Source of the DNA: CAZLNO01 sp964561005 | GTDB lineage: Bacteria > Pseudomonadota > Alphaproteobacteria > Kiloniellales > Rhodovibrionaceae | NCBI GenBank assembly: GCA_964561005.1 | Contig: CAZLNO010000076.1 | Coordinates: 1 to 20,270 of the forward strand | Length of the DNA: 20,270 nt | Reading direction: 5' to 3' | Shown here: one piece after another, positions 1-7,149 of the stretch | Position numbering within the stretch: position 1 is the stretch's first letter | Layout: each line of letters starts with the position of its first letter | Notes under the pieces: generated by a model | Told to the model about the DNA's origin: nothing | What the model saw: the letters and a program-made list of their open reading frames with translations, nothing else | The model's database searches: none | Made by a program: the position numbers and the translations under genes

Positions 1-1
1 G

Positions 2-316
2 ATGCGACCGGCCCATAACGGATTATTAAACACGCAATGTCCAGAATCGCGGCGCACCATCGCGCATGGCCCGGAGTCGACGACGGAACTGAAAATCCAG
101 CAGCGCAGCGAGGGCACGGTGCGCCAGAACGGCACCCCGGAGGTTCAGCCGCGGGCTGAGGATACGCCGGGTCCGATCACCCAGGCGGAGATGCGGGCGC
201 TCATCGGCGACATCCCGCCGACCGCCTTCGCCGCGGTGGCCGCCATCTTCGACCGGCTGTACCGGGCCGACGCAAACCTCGCCAAGGCAAGGGACGAAAC
301 GGACGCATCGTCATGA
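2..316 (+). CDS. Small uncharacterised protein upstream of fliO (5' end uncertain)
   Basis: I do not recognise this product. The frame is open from the first bases of the window (ATG at 2), so the true start may lie outside it. A GTG at 119, preceded by a purine-rich GCGAGGG, would give a 65-residue protein and is an equally good start. The N-terminal part is polar and looks disordered. The C-terminal part, from about PITQAEMRALIGDIPPTAF, looks alpha-helical, with no signal peptide or membrane segment. The stop overlaps the next start by ATGA, so it is probably translationally coupled to the following gene and to fliO-fliP. Position suggests a cytoplasmic accessory to flagellar export or assembly, but that is inference only. 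Confidence 0.55.
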   Translation: MRPAHNGLLNTQCPESRRTIAHGPESTTELKIQQRSEGTVRQNGTPEVQPRAEDTPGPITQAEMRALIGDIPPTAFAAVAAIFDRLYRADANLAKARDETDASS

Positions 317-642
317 GCGCCGATATCGACGCCAAGCTGGACAAGCTCCAGGCGCGCATCGAACGCCTGGACGCGGAGGTCGCGACCGGCGCGCTGGCCG
401 ATCTCGGCGGCCTCGACACGGCGATCGCCGGTGTCTGCCAGGAGGTCGCGGCGCTGCCGGCGGAGACGCGTGGCCCGCTGCAGCCCCGACTGGACGAGCT
501 TCTGGCCCGGCTCGACGCGCTGGAGGGCAAGCTGCGCGACCAGTTCGAGGGCGTCAAGGCCGAGCTGCAGGCGCACGGCCGCCGCTCGCAGGCCACCCGC
601 GCCTACAATCAGTCCGCGACGCGCTCGCGTCGGGAGACTTGA
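313..642 (+). CDS. Small coiled-coil protein upstream of fliO
   Basis: A 109-residue product with no assigned function. Residues 1 to about 90 are almost entirely heptad-like helix (for example DAKLDKLQARIERLDAEV, then LDELLARLDALEGKL), ending in a basic tail. There is no signal peptide or transmembrane span, so a soluble coiled coil is expected. It overlaps the upstream gene by four bases (ATGA), and its stop overlaps the fliO start (TGATG at 640-644), placing it firmly in the fliO-fliP transcript. It could be an export-gate assembly factor or chaperone-like helper. The coiled coil is seen directly; any flagellar role is inferred from linkage. Confidence 0.7.
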   Translation: MSADIDAKLDKLQARIERLDAEVATGALADLGGLDTAIAGVCQEVAALPAETRGPLQPRLDELLARLDALEGKLRDQFEGVKAELQAHGRRSQATRAYNQSATRSRRET

Positions 643-974
643 TGGACGCGTCGACCTATCTGCGCTTCCTGGTGGCGCTGCTTTTCGTCCTGGCGCTGAT
701 CGTCGCGCTCGCCTGGGCGGCGCGGCGCTTCGGCCTGGGTGGGCGCATCGCGCCCCATGCCGGCAAGCGCCGGCGGCTGTCGATCGTCGAGGTGCTGCCG
801 CTCGACGGGCGGCACAGGCTGGTGCTGCTGCGCCGCGACGCGGTGGAGCACCTTGTCGTCCTTGGACCCAGCCAGCCCCTGCTCGTCGAGGCCGGTATCC
901 CGGCGGCGGGCGACGGCGAGCCGTCGGCGGGGAGCTTCACCGAGGCGCTGAACACGGCGGGGTCCGATTCATGA
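642..974 (+). CDS. fliO: Flagellar biosynthetic protein FliO
   Basis: A 110-residue protein matching the FliO/MopB pattern: a short N-terminus, one transmembrane helix at about residues 7-29 (FLVALLFVLALIVALAWAAR), then a cytoplasmic beta-rich domain with the typical LSIVEVLPLDGRHRLVLLRR stretch and a disordered tail. FliO assists assembly of the FliP ring in the flagellar type III export gate in the inner membrane. The ATG at 642 is preferred over the TTG at 639, because TTG-ATG would add only one residue and the ATG overlaps the upstream stop. Its stop overlaps the fliP start (ATGA at 971-974). Gene order fliO-fliP supports the call. Confidence 0.9.
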   Translation: MDASTYLRFLVALLFVLALIVALAWAARRFGLGGRIAPHAGKRRRLSIVEVLPLDGRHRLVLLRRDAVEHLVVLGPSQPLLVEAGIPAAGDGEPSAGSFTEALNTAGSDS

Positions 975-1723
975 CGGCGTGGCGCCGCGCGGTCCTCGCG
1001 GGGGTTGTCCTGGCGGCGCTGGCCGGTCTGGCCGCTCCGGCGGCGGCGCAGACGTTCAGCCTGGACTTCGGCGAGGGCGGCTCCAGCACCTCGCGCATCA
1101 TCCAGCTCATCGCGCTGATCACGGTGCTGTCGCTGGCGCCGTCGATCCTGGTGATGGTGACCTCCTTCACGCGGATCGTGGTGGTGCTGTCGTTCCTGCG
1201 CACCGCCCTGGGCGTCCAGCAGACGCCGCCGAACTCGGTGCTGATCAGCCTGGCGCTGTTCCTCACCGCCTTCATCATGATGCCGACGATGCAGACCATC
1301 TACGATCAGGCGATCGTGCCGCTGGTCAACGAGGACATCGGCGAGCTGGAGGCCGCCGACCGCGCCGCCGCCCCGGTGCGCGAGTTCATGCTGGCCCACG
1401 TGCGCCAGCAGGACCTTCAGCTCTTCATCGACATGGCGGGCGTGGAGCAGATCGAGAGCCCGGCCCAGGCGCCGATGCGCGCGCTGATCCCGGCCTTCAT
1501 GATCAGCGAGCTGCGCCGGGCGTTCGAGATCGGCTTCCTGCTGTTCCTGCCCTTCCTGGTGATCGACATGGTGATCGCCTCGATCCTGATGTCGATGGGC
1601 ATGCTGATGCTGCCGCCGGTCATCATCTCCCTGCCCTTCAAGCTGATCTTCTTCGTGCTGGTCGACGGCTGGTATCTGGTGGCCGGCAGCCTGGTGCAGT
1701 CCTACGGCGGCGTCGGCGGATAG
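971..1723 (+). CDS. fliP: Flagellar export gate protein FliP
   Basis: A 250-residue protein, close to the usual FliP length. It starts with a cleavable signal peptide (about residues 1-25, ending APAAAQT), as is usual for FliP. The FliP signature follows: LAPSILVMVTSFTRIVVVLS, then FLRTALGVQQTPPNSVLISL, with further membrane helices near the C-terminus (FLLFLPFLVIDMVIASILMS and PPVIISLPFKLIFFVLVDGW). Five FliP subunits form the core of the FliPQR export channel at the base of the flagellum. It overlaps fliO by four bases. The stop at 1721-1723 lies only five bases before a run of 100 Ns, but the gene itself is complete. fliQ and fliR are not downstream; the next gene is convergent. Confidence 0.96.
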   Translation: MTAWRRAVLAGVVLAALAGLAAPAAAQTFSLDFGEGGSSTSRIIQLIALITVLSLAPSILVMVTSFTRIVVVLSFLRTALGVQQTPPNSVLISLALFLTAFIMMPTMQTIYDQAIVPLVNEDIGELEAADRAAAPVREFMLAHVRQQDLQLFIDMAGVEQIESPAQAPMRALIPAFMISELRRAFEIGFLLFLPFLVIDMVIASILMSMGMLMLPPVIISLPFKLIFFVLVDGWYLVAGSLVQSYGGVGG

Positions 1724-1728
1724 CAGGG
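1674..1728 (+). repeat. Left copy of a 55-bp exact repeat at the contig edge
   Basis: The last 55 bases before the Ns (end of fliP plus CAGGG) are identical to the first 55 bases after them (1829-1883). The repeat runs exactly to both gap edges, which is what an unmerged suffix/prefix overlap between two contigs looks like. Confidence 0.95.
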
Positions 1729-1828
1729 NNNNNNNNNNNNNNNNNNNNNNNNNNNNNNNNNNNNNNNNNNNNNNNNNNNNNNNNNNNNNNNNNNNNNNNN
1801 NNNNNNNNNNNNNNNNNNNNNNNNNNNN
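1729..1828. other. Assembly gap of 100 Ns
   Basis: Exactly 100 Ns, the conventional placeholder for a gap of unknown length. Because the flanks share a 55-bp exact overlap, the gap is probably artefactual and the true sequence continuous. If so, the window is about 155 bp too long here. Confidence 0.97.
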
Positions 1829-1883
1829 ATCTGGTGGCCGGCAGCCTGGTGCAGTCCTACGGCGGCGTCGGCGGATAGCAGGG
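1829..1883 (+). repeat. Right copy of the 55-bp exact repeat (spurious fliP tail)
   Basis: Identical to 1674-1728. It encodes the last residues of FliP in frame and its stop, with no upstream coding sequence. It is best read as a duplicated contig end rather than the remnant of a second fliP. Confidence 0.9.
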
Positions 1884-1904
1884 CGCTCGGGTTGCGCCCA
1901 GCGC
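1883..1904. terminator. Weak stem-loop between convergent fliP and the AMIN/TPR gene
   Basis: GCGCT(C)GGG pairs with CCCAGCGC around a five-base loop, with one bulged base. No T-run follows on either strand. It lies about 5 bp beyond the fliP stop once the duplicated gap flank is removed, and about 55 bp beyond the minus-strand gene, so it could serve as a shared terminator. Confidence is low without a T-tract. Confidence 0.3.
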
Positions 1905-1959
1905 GTGAAGATGGCGCCCCGCCGAGACGGCCGCGTGCCGCCTGCCGAATCCGAACGCC

Positions 1960-4900
1960 CTACCGCTCCCCCTTCGCCAGCTTCGCCTGCTGCTGCAGGC
2001 TCCTCAGGTAGTCGGTCATGAAGGACTGGGCCTGGGTGACCTGCGCGAGCTGCGACTGGATGGTCGCCTCCCCGGCCTCGGGCTGCGCGGCCAGCAAACG
2101 AAAGCTGTCGGCCTGCTCGGTACGGCCCATCGCCGCGCCATAGCGCGCGTTGATTCGCCGCAGCGGGTCCTGCCGTCCGGCGAGGGTCAGGGCCACCACC
2201 GCCCGCATGACCCGATCCGCCGCCGCCTCGGACAGGTCCTCGCCCTGGGCGGGCGGCGGCGGGAGCAGCTTCAGGAACGCCTCCGCGGCCTTGTCCCAGG
2301 CGCCTTCGTCGCTGTGGACCTTGGCCTTGATGCGCAGCCCTTCCTCGGTCGTGTCGGCGGCCAGAAGAGCCAGCGCCTCGGCGCCGCGGCCCGCCTCCGC
2401 CAGCGCCCGCGCTTTCAGGTGCTGGCGCCGCAGGATCAGATCGGCCGGGGTGCCATCGACCTCGCTGATCCGCAGGGCGTCCAATGCCTTCTCCGGCGCC
2501 GCGTCGAGCAGGCGGATCGAGGCCAGGCGTGCTCCGGTGCGCGCCTTCTCCGCGCCGGACAGACGGTGGCGGACCTGGCCGTCCAGCAGGCTGGCAGCCC
2601 GATCCAGCAGGTCGACCCGGACAAGCCGGTCGGCCAGGCGGGCAATCATGCGATCGCCCTTGGCTCCGGCCGGCGTCAGCTCACGGAAAGACTCATAGAG
2701 CGCAAGCGCCTTCAGCGAGGGCAGCTTGTCCGCCTCGCCCTCCAGGAACAGCCGTTCGAAGACGTCGCGCATGCGCTTTGCGGCCCGCTTCGCCCGGCGG
2801 GTGTCCGGCAGATGCGACGCCGCCTGGCGCAAGGCCGACAGGCCGCGGCGATACTCGTCGCCGGCCAGGTACAGGCTCGCCAGGCGGTCCAGCAGGATGG
2901 CCTCGAACTCGTCGCCGCGCCAGGCAAATCGGAGCCGTTCCAGCCGGGCGATCGCCGCGTCGCGGCCGATTCGTCCCGCGGCCAGATCGCGCTCGATCAT
3001 GATGAAGCGCGCGCGGGCGCGCGATGGCGGGTGGTCGCCCTTGCCCACCTGTTGCCACAGCCCCTCGGCGGCCTCCACCTCGCCGTCCAGCAGCCGACGG
3101 CGCGCTTCCAGGAAGGCGATCTCGGCGCGCTCGCCCTGGTTGGGGTCGAGTCGGCGCGCCTTCTCCAGCTCGCGGCCGGCCGCCTCGACCTCCCCCAGCC
3201 GAAGGTGGGACTCCGCGGCCCAGATGTGCATGCGCTTGCGCACCGTGTCTGGATAGGTGTCCAGGAAGCGTTCCCCGGCGTGGAAGGCCTGGAGCCCGGC
3301 CTGGTGCGCGTCGGTCAGCATGGCGTGCGCGCCGCGCCAGGGCAGCGCCTCGCCGACGCCGTCGAGCGCCGGATGGGCCAGCGTCTCCCCGGCCTGGCGC
3401 CATTCGCGGTCAAGCAGGTGCGCCGCGCCCTTCATCAGCCGCACCTGGGGATCAAGCCCGCGGCGCGGCTTTTCCTCGGCGTAAAGCTCCAGCGCGCCCA
3501 GCGTCTCGGTGGCCAGGCCGTGGGCGAAGAAGAAGCGGGCCAGATCGAGACGCCTCAGGTGGCGCTCGGCGGGCGGCGCCTCCCCGACGGCCTTCTGCAA
3601 ACGCTGGCGAACGTCAGTGTAGGGCTCGCCGCCGTGGCGCCAGGCCGGCAAATCCAGCAGCCGTCGCCCATCCAGGTCGGCGGGACGGGCCTGATCCCCG
3701 TTCGCCCGGTCGACCTTGCTGACGGCCAGTGGCTGCTCGCCGCCATGCACCACGACCTCGGCGTCCGTCGTCGCGACGCGAACGTGCTCGGCCCAGGGCG
3801 CCACGACAATACCAAGGCTGGTCGGCAGCAGCGAAAACTCCTGGAATCGATGTTCGAGCGCCACGCCCTGGCCGCCCGCCGCGAGCGGCACGACCCGCAG
3901 AGATCCGCCGCTGCCCGGATCCCGGAGCGACACCACCGGACCTGGCTCGGCCGCCGGCAGCGTCACGCGGCCGTTGGCCACGTCGACCCGCAGCGGGCGT
4001 CGCGGCAGGGCGGCCTGCGGCGCCAGCGACAGGAGCCACCGGCCCTCCTGGCGACCGAGCCGCGCGTCCAGTCCCGGCGCCGCCTCGATGCGAACCACTG
4101 TCGCCGTCTCGTGGTCGACGATCGCCGCCGCCTCGATCCCGGCGCTGGACCGTTCGAGCCGCGCCGGGAAGCCGTCGGGCGCCGTCCCCTCGGCCACCAG
4201 CCAGAGCGCCCCGCCGCGACGGTAGACCGCCGCCGTTCCCGTGGCCCAGGGCAAGGGCACCTCGGTATGGGGAACGGGCGGCGGGATCTCCCCCGGCTTG
4301 GGCGCGATCCCCTGCGCCACCTGCTCAGGGGTGAAGCGGAGACCGTCCGCGCCGTCGCCGTCCGACGTGTCCGTGGTTCTCGTCGCCGCGTCTCGCACGG
4401 ATGCGCCGCCGCGACCGTCGCGGGCCACGGCCGGCGTCGCCGCCGGCGCTTCGCGCCGCGCGCTTTCGTCGCGAGGCACCAGCGGCGTCGGGGCACCGAT
4501 CGCGTCCGGATCGCCTTCGGCCCCATCGCCTTCGGCCTTTCCCGGCTCGTCCGGAGCGTCCGTCGCGCCGGTGCTGGCGGTCGACGCGGCGTCGGCGTCC
4601 GCCTCGGCCGGCACCGCCGTCGCGGCGGCCGAGGACGACGAAGTCGACGCCCCTTGGTCCGGCGCGGCCCCTTGGTCCGGCGCGTCGGCGTCCGCGGAAA
4701 CGCTCGTCGCGTCCTTCCCGCCGGCCGCCGCTGACGTCGGCTCGTCGGAAGCCTTGTCCGTTCCCGGCCGTGTCGTCCCGGTCGCCTCGCGCGCGGCCAG
4801 AACGCCCGGGCCGTCGGCGGGCGGCTCCCGACCCGGCGCGAAGACATCCACGACCACTCGATTGTCCAGGGTGAAGTGGCGTACGCGCGCGCCGTCCGGC

Positions 4901-5685
4901 GTCGTGAGGGCGACTTTCGCGCCGGCCCGCTCCAGGTCCGGCCGCAGCCCGGTTACCCGATCCAGCGTTCGCTGCCGATAGGCGCCGATGTCCATCAGCG
5001 CCCGCCGATCGAAGGCGACGACCGTCTCCCCGCCCGTGCGGTCGTGGTCGACGCGGTAGGACACCGGCTCCGGCCAGTCGAAGACCAGACGATCGTAACC
5101 TGGATGCTCGCCGACGCGCACACGAACCTTCGGCAGACTCTCCGCCGCGGGGACGTCCCCGTTCGTTTTCCCGTCGCCCGCCCCGTCCGGCGCCGGCCCG
5201 TCCTGCTGCTGAACGTCCGCGCGTCGGGCATCCTGGCGCGCGGCGATGGCGTCGGTTGCCTCGCCAGCCCCATCATTCCGGCCACCGTCGGAGTCGTCGT
5301 CCGAGGGGTCCAGCCCCGCCGCGTTCGCCGGGTCGGTAAGGTCGATCACCACCTTGGGTCCGTAGGTGAAGTGCTTCACCCCGAACGCCCGTTTCATCGG
5401 AAAGGTGATGCGATAGCCGTGCGGTCCCGGCGCGCCCAGGCCGATGTAGTCGTCCAGGGCCGGGAAGAGGCCACTGGTCTGGAACGAGGCGCGGCGCGCG
5501 AATTCCAGGTGGAGGGCATCGTTGCGCACGAAGGCGCGATACTGCACCGGCTGGGACCAGTCGAACACGATCCGGCCATAGCCGACGTGATTGCCGCCGC
5601 GGACCTGCACCGCCTCCTGCGCGTGCGCCGCCGCCACGAGCGACAGGCCGGCAACGACGAGCAAGGCCTGAAGAAGGCGGCGCAT
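1960..5685 (-). CDS. Giant exported protein with two AMIN-like repeats and a TPR-like C-terminal half
   Basis: A 1241-residue protein. Residues 1-22 form a signal peptide (cleavage likely after AHA). Residues 26-119 and 187-284 are an internal duplication: HVGYGRIVFDWSQPVQYR aligns with HPGYDRLVFDWPEPVSYR, and HFTYGPKVVIDL with HFTLDNRVVVDV. This R-[IL]-V-F-D beta pattern resembles AMIN domains, which bind cell wall in amidases and PilQ. Residues 285-478 are a low-complexity Ala/Asp/Ser/Thr linker. Residues 482-660 look like another beta domain, and about 700-1200 are amphipathic helical repeats of TPR type (for example LGEVEAAGRELEKARRLDPN). Its ATG overlaps the stop of the upstream MotB-like gene (TGATG), so it is the last gene of cheY-cheZ-MotB-like-MotB-like. 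A periplasmic scaffold around the motor is inferred. The domain layout is seen; the function is unknown. Confidence 0.85.
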   Translation of the reverse strand: MRRLLQALLVVAGLSLVAAAHAQEAVQVRGGNHVGYGRIVFDWSQPVQYRAFVRNDALHLEFARRASFQTSGLFPALDDYIGLGAPGPHGYRITFPMKRAFGVKHFTYGPKVVIDLTDPANAAGLDPSDDDSDGGRNDGAGEATDAIAARQDARRADVQQQDGPAPDGAGDGKTNGDVPAAESLPKVRVRVGEHPGYDRLVFDWPEPVSYRVDHDRTGGETVVAFDRRALMDIGAYRQRTLDRVTGLRPDLERAGAKVALTTPDGARVRHFTLDNRVVVDVFAPGREPPADGPGVLAAREATGTTRPGTDKASDEPTSAAAGGKDATSVSADADAPDQGAAPDQGASTSSSSAAATAVPAEADADAASTASTGATDAPDEPGKAEGDGAEGDPDAIGAPTPLVPRDESARREAPAATPAVARDGRGGASVRDAATRTTDTSDGDGADGLRFTPEQVAQGIAPKPGEIPPPVPHTEVPLPWATGTAAVYRRGGALWLVAEGTAPDGFPARLERSSAGIEAAAIVDHETATVVRIEAAPGLDARLGRQEGRWLLSLAPQAALPRRPLRVDVANGRVTLPAAEPGPVVSLRDPGSGGSLRVVPLAAGGQGVALEHRFQEFSLLPTSLGIVVAPWAEHVRVATTDAEVVVHGGEQPLAVSKVDRANGDQARPADLDGRRLLDLPAWRHGGEPYTDVRQRLQKAVGEAPPAERHLRRLDLARFFFAHGLATETLGALELYAEEKPRRGLDPQVRLMKGAAHLLDREWRQAGETLAHPALDGVGEALPWRGAHAMLTDAHQAGLQAFHAGERFLDTYPDTVRKRMHIWAAESHLRLGEVEAAGRELEKARRLDPNQGERAEIAFLEARRRLLDGEVEAAEGLWQQVGKGDHPPSRARARFIMIERDLAAGRIGRDAAIARLERLRFAWRGDEFEAILLDRLASLYLAGDEYRRGLSALRQAASHLPDTRRAKRAAKRMRDVFERLFLEGEADKLPSLKALALYESFRELTPAGAKGDRMIARLADRLVRVDLLDRAASLLDGQVRHRLSGAEKARTGARLASIRLLDAAPEKALDALRISEVDGTPADLILRRQHLKARALAEAGRGAEALALLAADTTEEGLRIKAKVHSDEGAWDKAAEAFLKLLPPPPAQGEDLSEAAADRVMRAVVALTLAGRQDPLRRINARYGAAMGRTEQADSFRLLAAQPEAGEATIQSQLAQVTQAQSFMTDYLRSLQQQAKLAKGER
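4649..4684 (-). repeat. Perfect 18-bp tandem duplication in the acidic linker
   Basis: Two adjacent identical 18-bp units (GCCCCTTGGTCCGGCGCG on the + strand) encode a repeated APDQGA inside the disordered linker of the giant exported protein, at about residues 335-346. It keeps the frame and looks like a recent slippage event. Confidence 0.9.
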
Positions 5686-6431
5686 CACGGCCTCTCCCGC
5701 GCGACCCGGCTGATCATGACGTCCACGCGCCGTGCCAGCGCCCGCCGTTGCTCGGGAGGCAGCGTCTCCGGCAGAGCGTCGTACTGCGCATCGCCGTACC
5801 CGCGGGCAATGATCGGGCCGTCGTAGCCCGCCGCGCGCAGGGCCGCGGCCACGGACTGGGCCCGCAGCAGCGACAGCTCCCAGTTCGAGGGATACTGCCG
5901 CCGCGGCTGGCGCGGGTCGGCATGCCCCGCGACCGCGATCCGGTTGGAGAAGTTGCGCAAGACGCCGCCGAGATTGAACACGGCGCGGGCCGCCGACTCG
6001 CTCAACGCATAGGCGCCGGTGGCGAACAGCATGTCGGCGGGCATCGACAGGAAAACCCGGTCCCCCTCGCGCCGCACCACGCTGTCGGCCAGCGCCTGCG
6101 ATTCGCGAAGCTGGGCGCTCAGCACCTGGGCGACGTAATCCAGGTCGGCGCCCGGCGTGACCTCGCTGTCCGGCATGTCCAGGCGCAGCATAGGTGCCGC
6201 CGGCCGGGGCTCGAACACCGTGTTCAGTCGTTCGCGCAGGCTGTCGCTCAGGCTTTGCCAGTCGCTGGTCTTGACCGTGGACATCGCGAAGATCATGACG
6301 AAGAAGGTGATCATCAATGCGATGAGGTCGGTGAAGGTCAGCAGCCACGCCTGGGACGCCCCGCGGCGCCGCGCGGGCGCGATGAAAGGCGCCACCGGCA
6401 ATCCCGGCCCGGTGTCCGGCCCGCCGCTCAT
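5685..6431 (-). CDS. MotB-like OmpA-family protein retaining the channel aspartate
   Basis: A 248-residue protein with MotB architecture. After a short cytoplasmic N-terminus there is one membrane helix, about residues 29-50 (WLLTFTDLIALMITFFVMIF), in which Asp35 aligns with the ion-binding Asp of MotB. A linker follows, then a C-terminal OmpA-like peptidoglycan-binding domain (about 120-240) with FATGAYALSESA, the motif GHADPRQPRRQYPSNWELSL, and RRVDVMI, which carries the usual binding Asp and Arg. The family anchors stator units to the cell wall while conducting ions with MotA. Its ATG overlaps the stop of the preceding MotB-like gene (ATGA at 6428-6431). No motA is in the window, so the partner must be encoded elsewhere. 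It could be the main MotB or a paralogue. Confidence 0.85.
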   Translation of the reverse strand: MSGGPDTGPGLPVAPFIAPARRRGASQAWLLTFTDLIALMITFFVMIFAMSTVKTSDWQSLSDSLRERLNTVFEPRPAAPMLRLDMPDSEVTPGADLDYVAQVLSAQLRESQALADSVVRREGDRVFLSMPADMLFATGAYALSESAARAVFNLGGVLRNFSNRIAVAGHADPRQPRRQYPSNWELSLLRAQSVAAALRAAGYDGPIIARGYGDAQYDALPETLPPEQRRALARRVDVMISRVARERP

Positions 6432-7129
6432 TGCGCGCCCGCGTCCTCGGGCGCGAGCGGTGCCGTCGACACAGGAGATTCGCGCAGACGGATCACGATC
6501 GCCACCATGCCGGCCTTCGACCCGTCCGCCGCCACCGGCCAGAGGCCGACCGAGATGTCCGACTCCGCAAGACCGAGTTCGGCCATGTGACGGGCGAACA
6601 GCCCCGCGCGCAGCACCCCGAGGTCATCGCGTGGAGTGGCCGCGCCCCGCGGACGGGCGTGAAGAAACTGCAACTCGTAGAAGCGCGCCCGACCGGCCTC
6701 CCCGGTGAGCGCGTCCGCCAGGCGCCGCAACAGCGGCCCGCGCCCGAGGGCCAGTTCCGCGCGCTCGCGTCGGAACAGCGACCGCGCCGGCAGTTCGATT
6801 CGCAAGACCGTCCCATCCGCCGCCTTCTCCACCTTGACCGCTGGCAGCGTCCGCTTGAACAGCGATTCGAGCCGCGTCGCCAGGGAATTGGCGCCGTCGA
6901 GCGCGCCCAGCCCGGCGTCCGGGTTCGGCAGCGTGCGCAGCGCGGCCACCCGGCCCTGGAAGGTCAGCGCGACGCTTTCCAGAACCTCGCGACTCCGCCG
7001 CTCCTCGAAATTCGACATCGTCGTCAGCAGGATGAAGAAGGCCAGCAGGATGAGCTTCAGGCTCAGCATCAGGACGGTCGTGCCGTCCGCGGCGGCGCGC
7101 TTCGCGAAGGTTTTGGCGGCAAGATCCAT
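6428..7129 (-). CDS. Degenerate MotB-like membrane protein lacking the channel aspartate
   Basis: A 233-residue protein with one N-terminal membrane helix (about residues 18-38, LMLSLKLILLAFFILLTTMS) and a periplasmic C-terminal region. Aligning AFF with the same element of MotB puts Ser23 where MotB has its ion-binding Asp, and Lys25 falls inside the helix. The C-terminal part keeps an OmpA-like start (VLRIELPARSLFRRERAELA) and an end (MVAIVIRLRE), but I do not see the HxD...R peptidoglycan-binding residues. It therefore looks like a non-conducting MotB relative. It lies 20 bp after cheZ and overlaps the next MotB-like gene by four bases, so the two products are probably made together and may form a heteromer. 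The ribosome-binding site is weak; coupling to cheZ is likely. Confidence 0.75.
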   Translation of the reverse strand: MDLAAKTFAKRAAADGTTVLMLSLKLILLAFFILLTTMSNFEERRSREVLESVALTFQGRVAALRTLPNPDAGLGALDGANSLATRLESLFKRTLPAVKVEKAADGTVLRIELPARSLFRRERAELALGRGPLLRRLADALTGEAGRARFYELQFLHARPRGAATPRDDLGVLRAGLFARHMAELGLAESDISVGLWPVAADGSKAGMVAIVIRLRESPVSTAPLAPEDAGAQ

Positions 7130-7149
7130 CCGGCGCAGCCACCGCGAAA

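Noticed and set aside
1829..1878. Possible second fliP copy or pseudogene after the gap
   Set aside because: The sequence is exactly the 55-bp contig-end duplicate. Nothing beyond it supports a second gene.
2314..4734. Long + strand open frame of 806 codons opposite the giant AMIN/TPR gene
   Set aside because: High GC content keeps the antisense frame open. The product has no domain pattern, and the minus strand shows a signal peptide, internal duplication and operon coupling.
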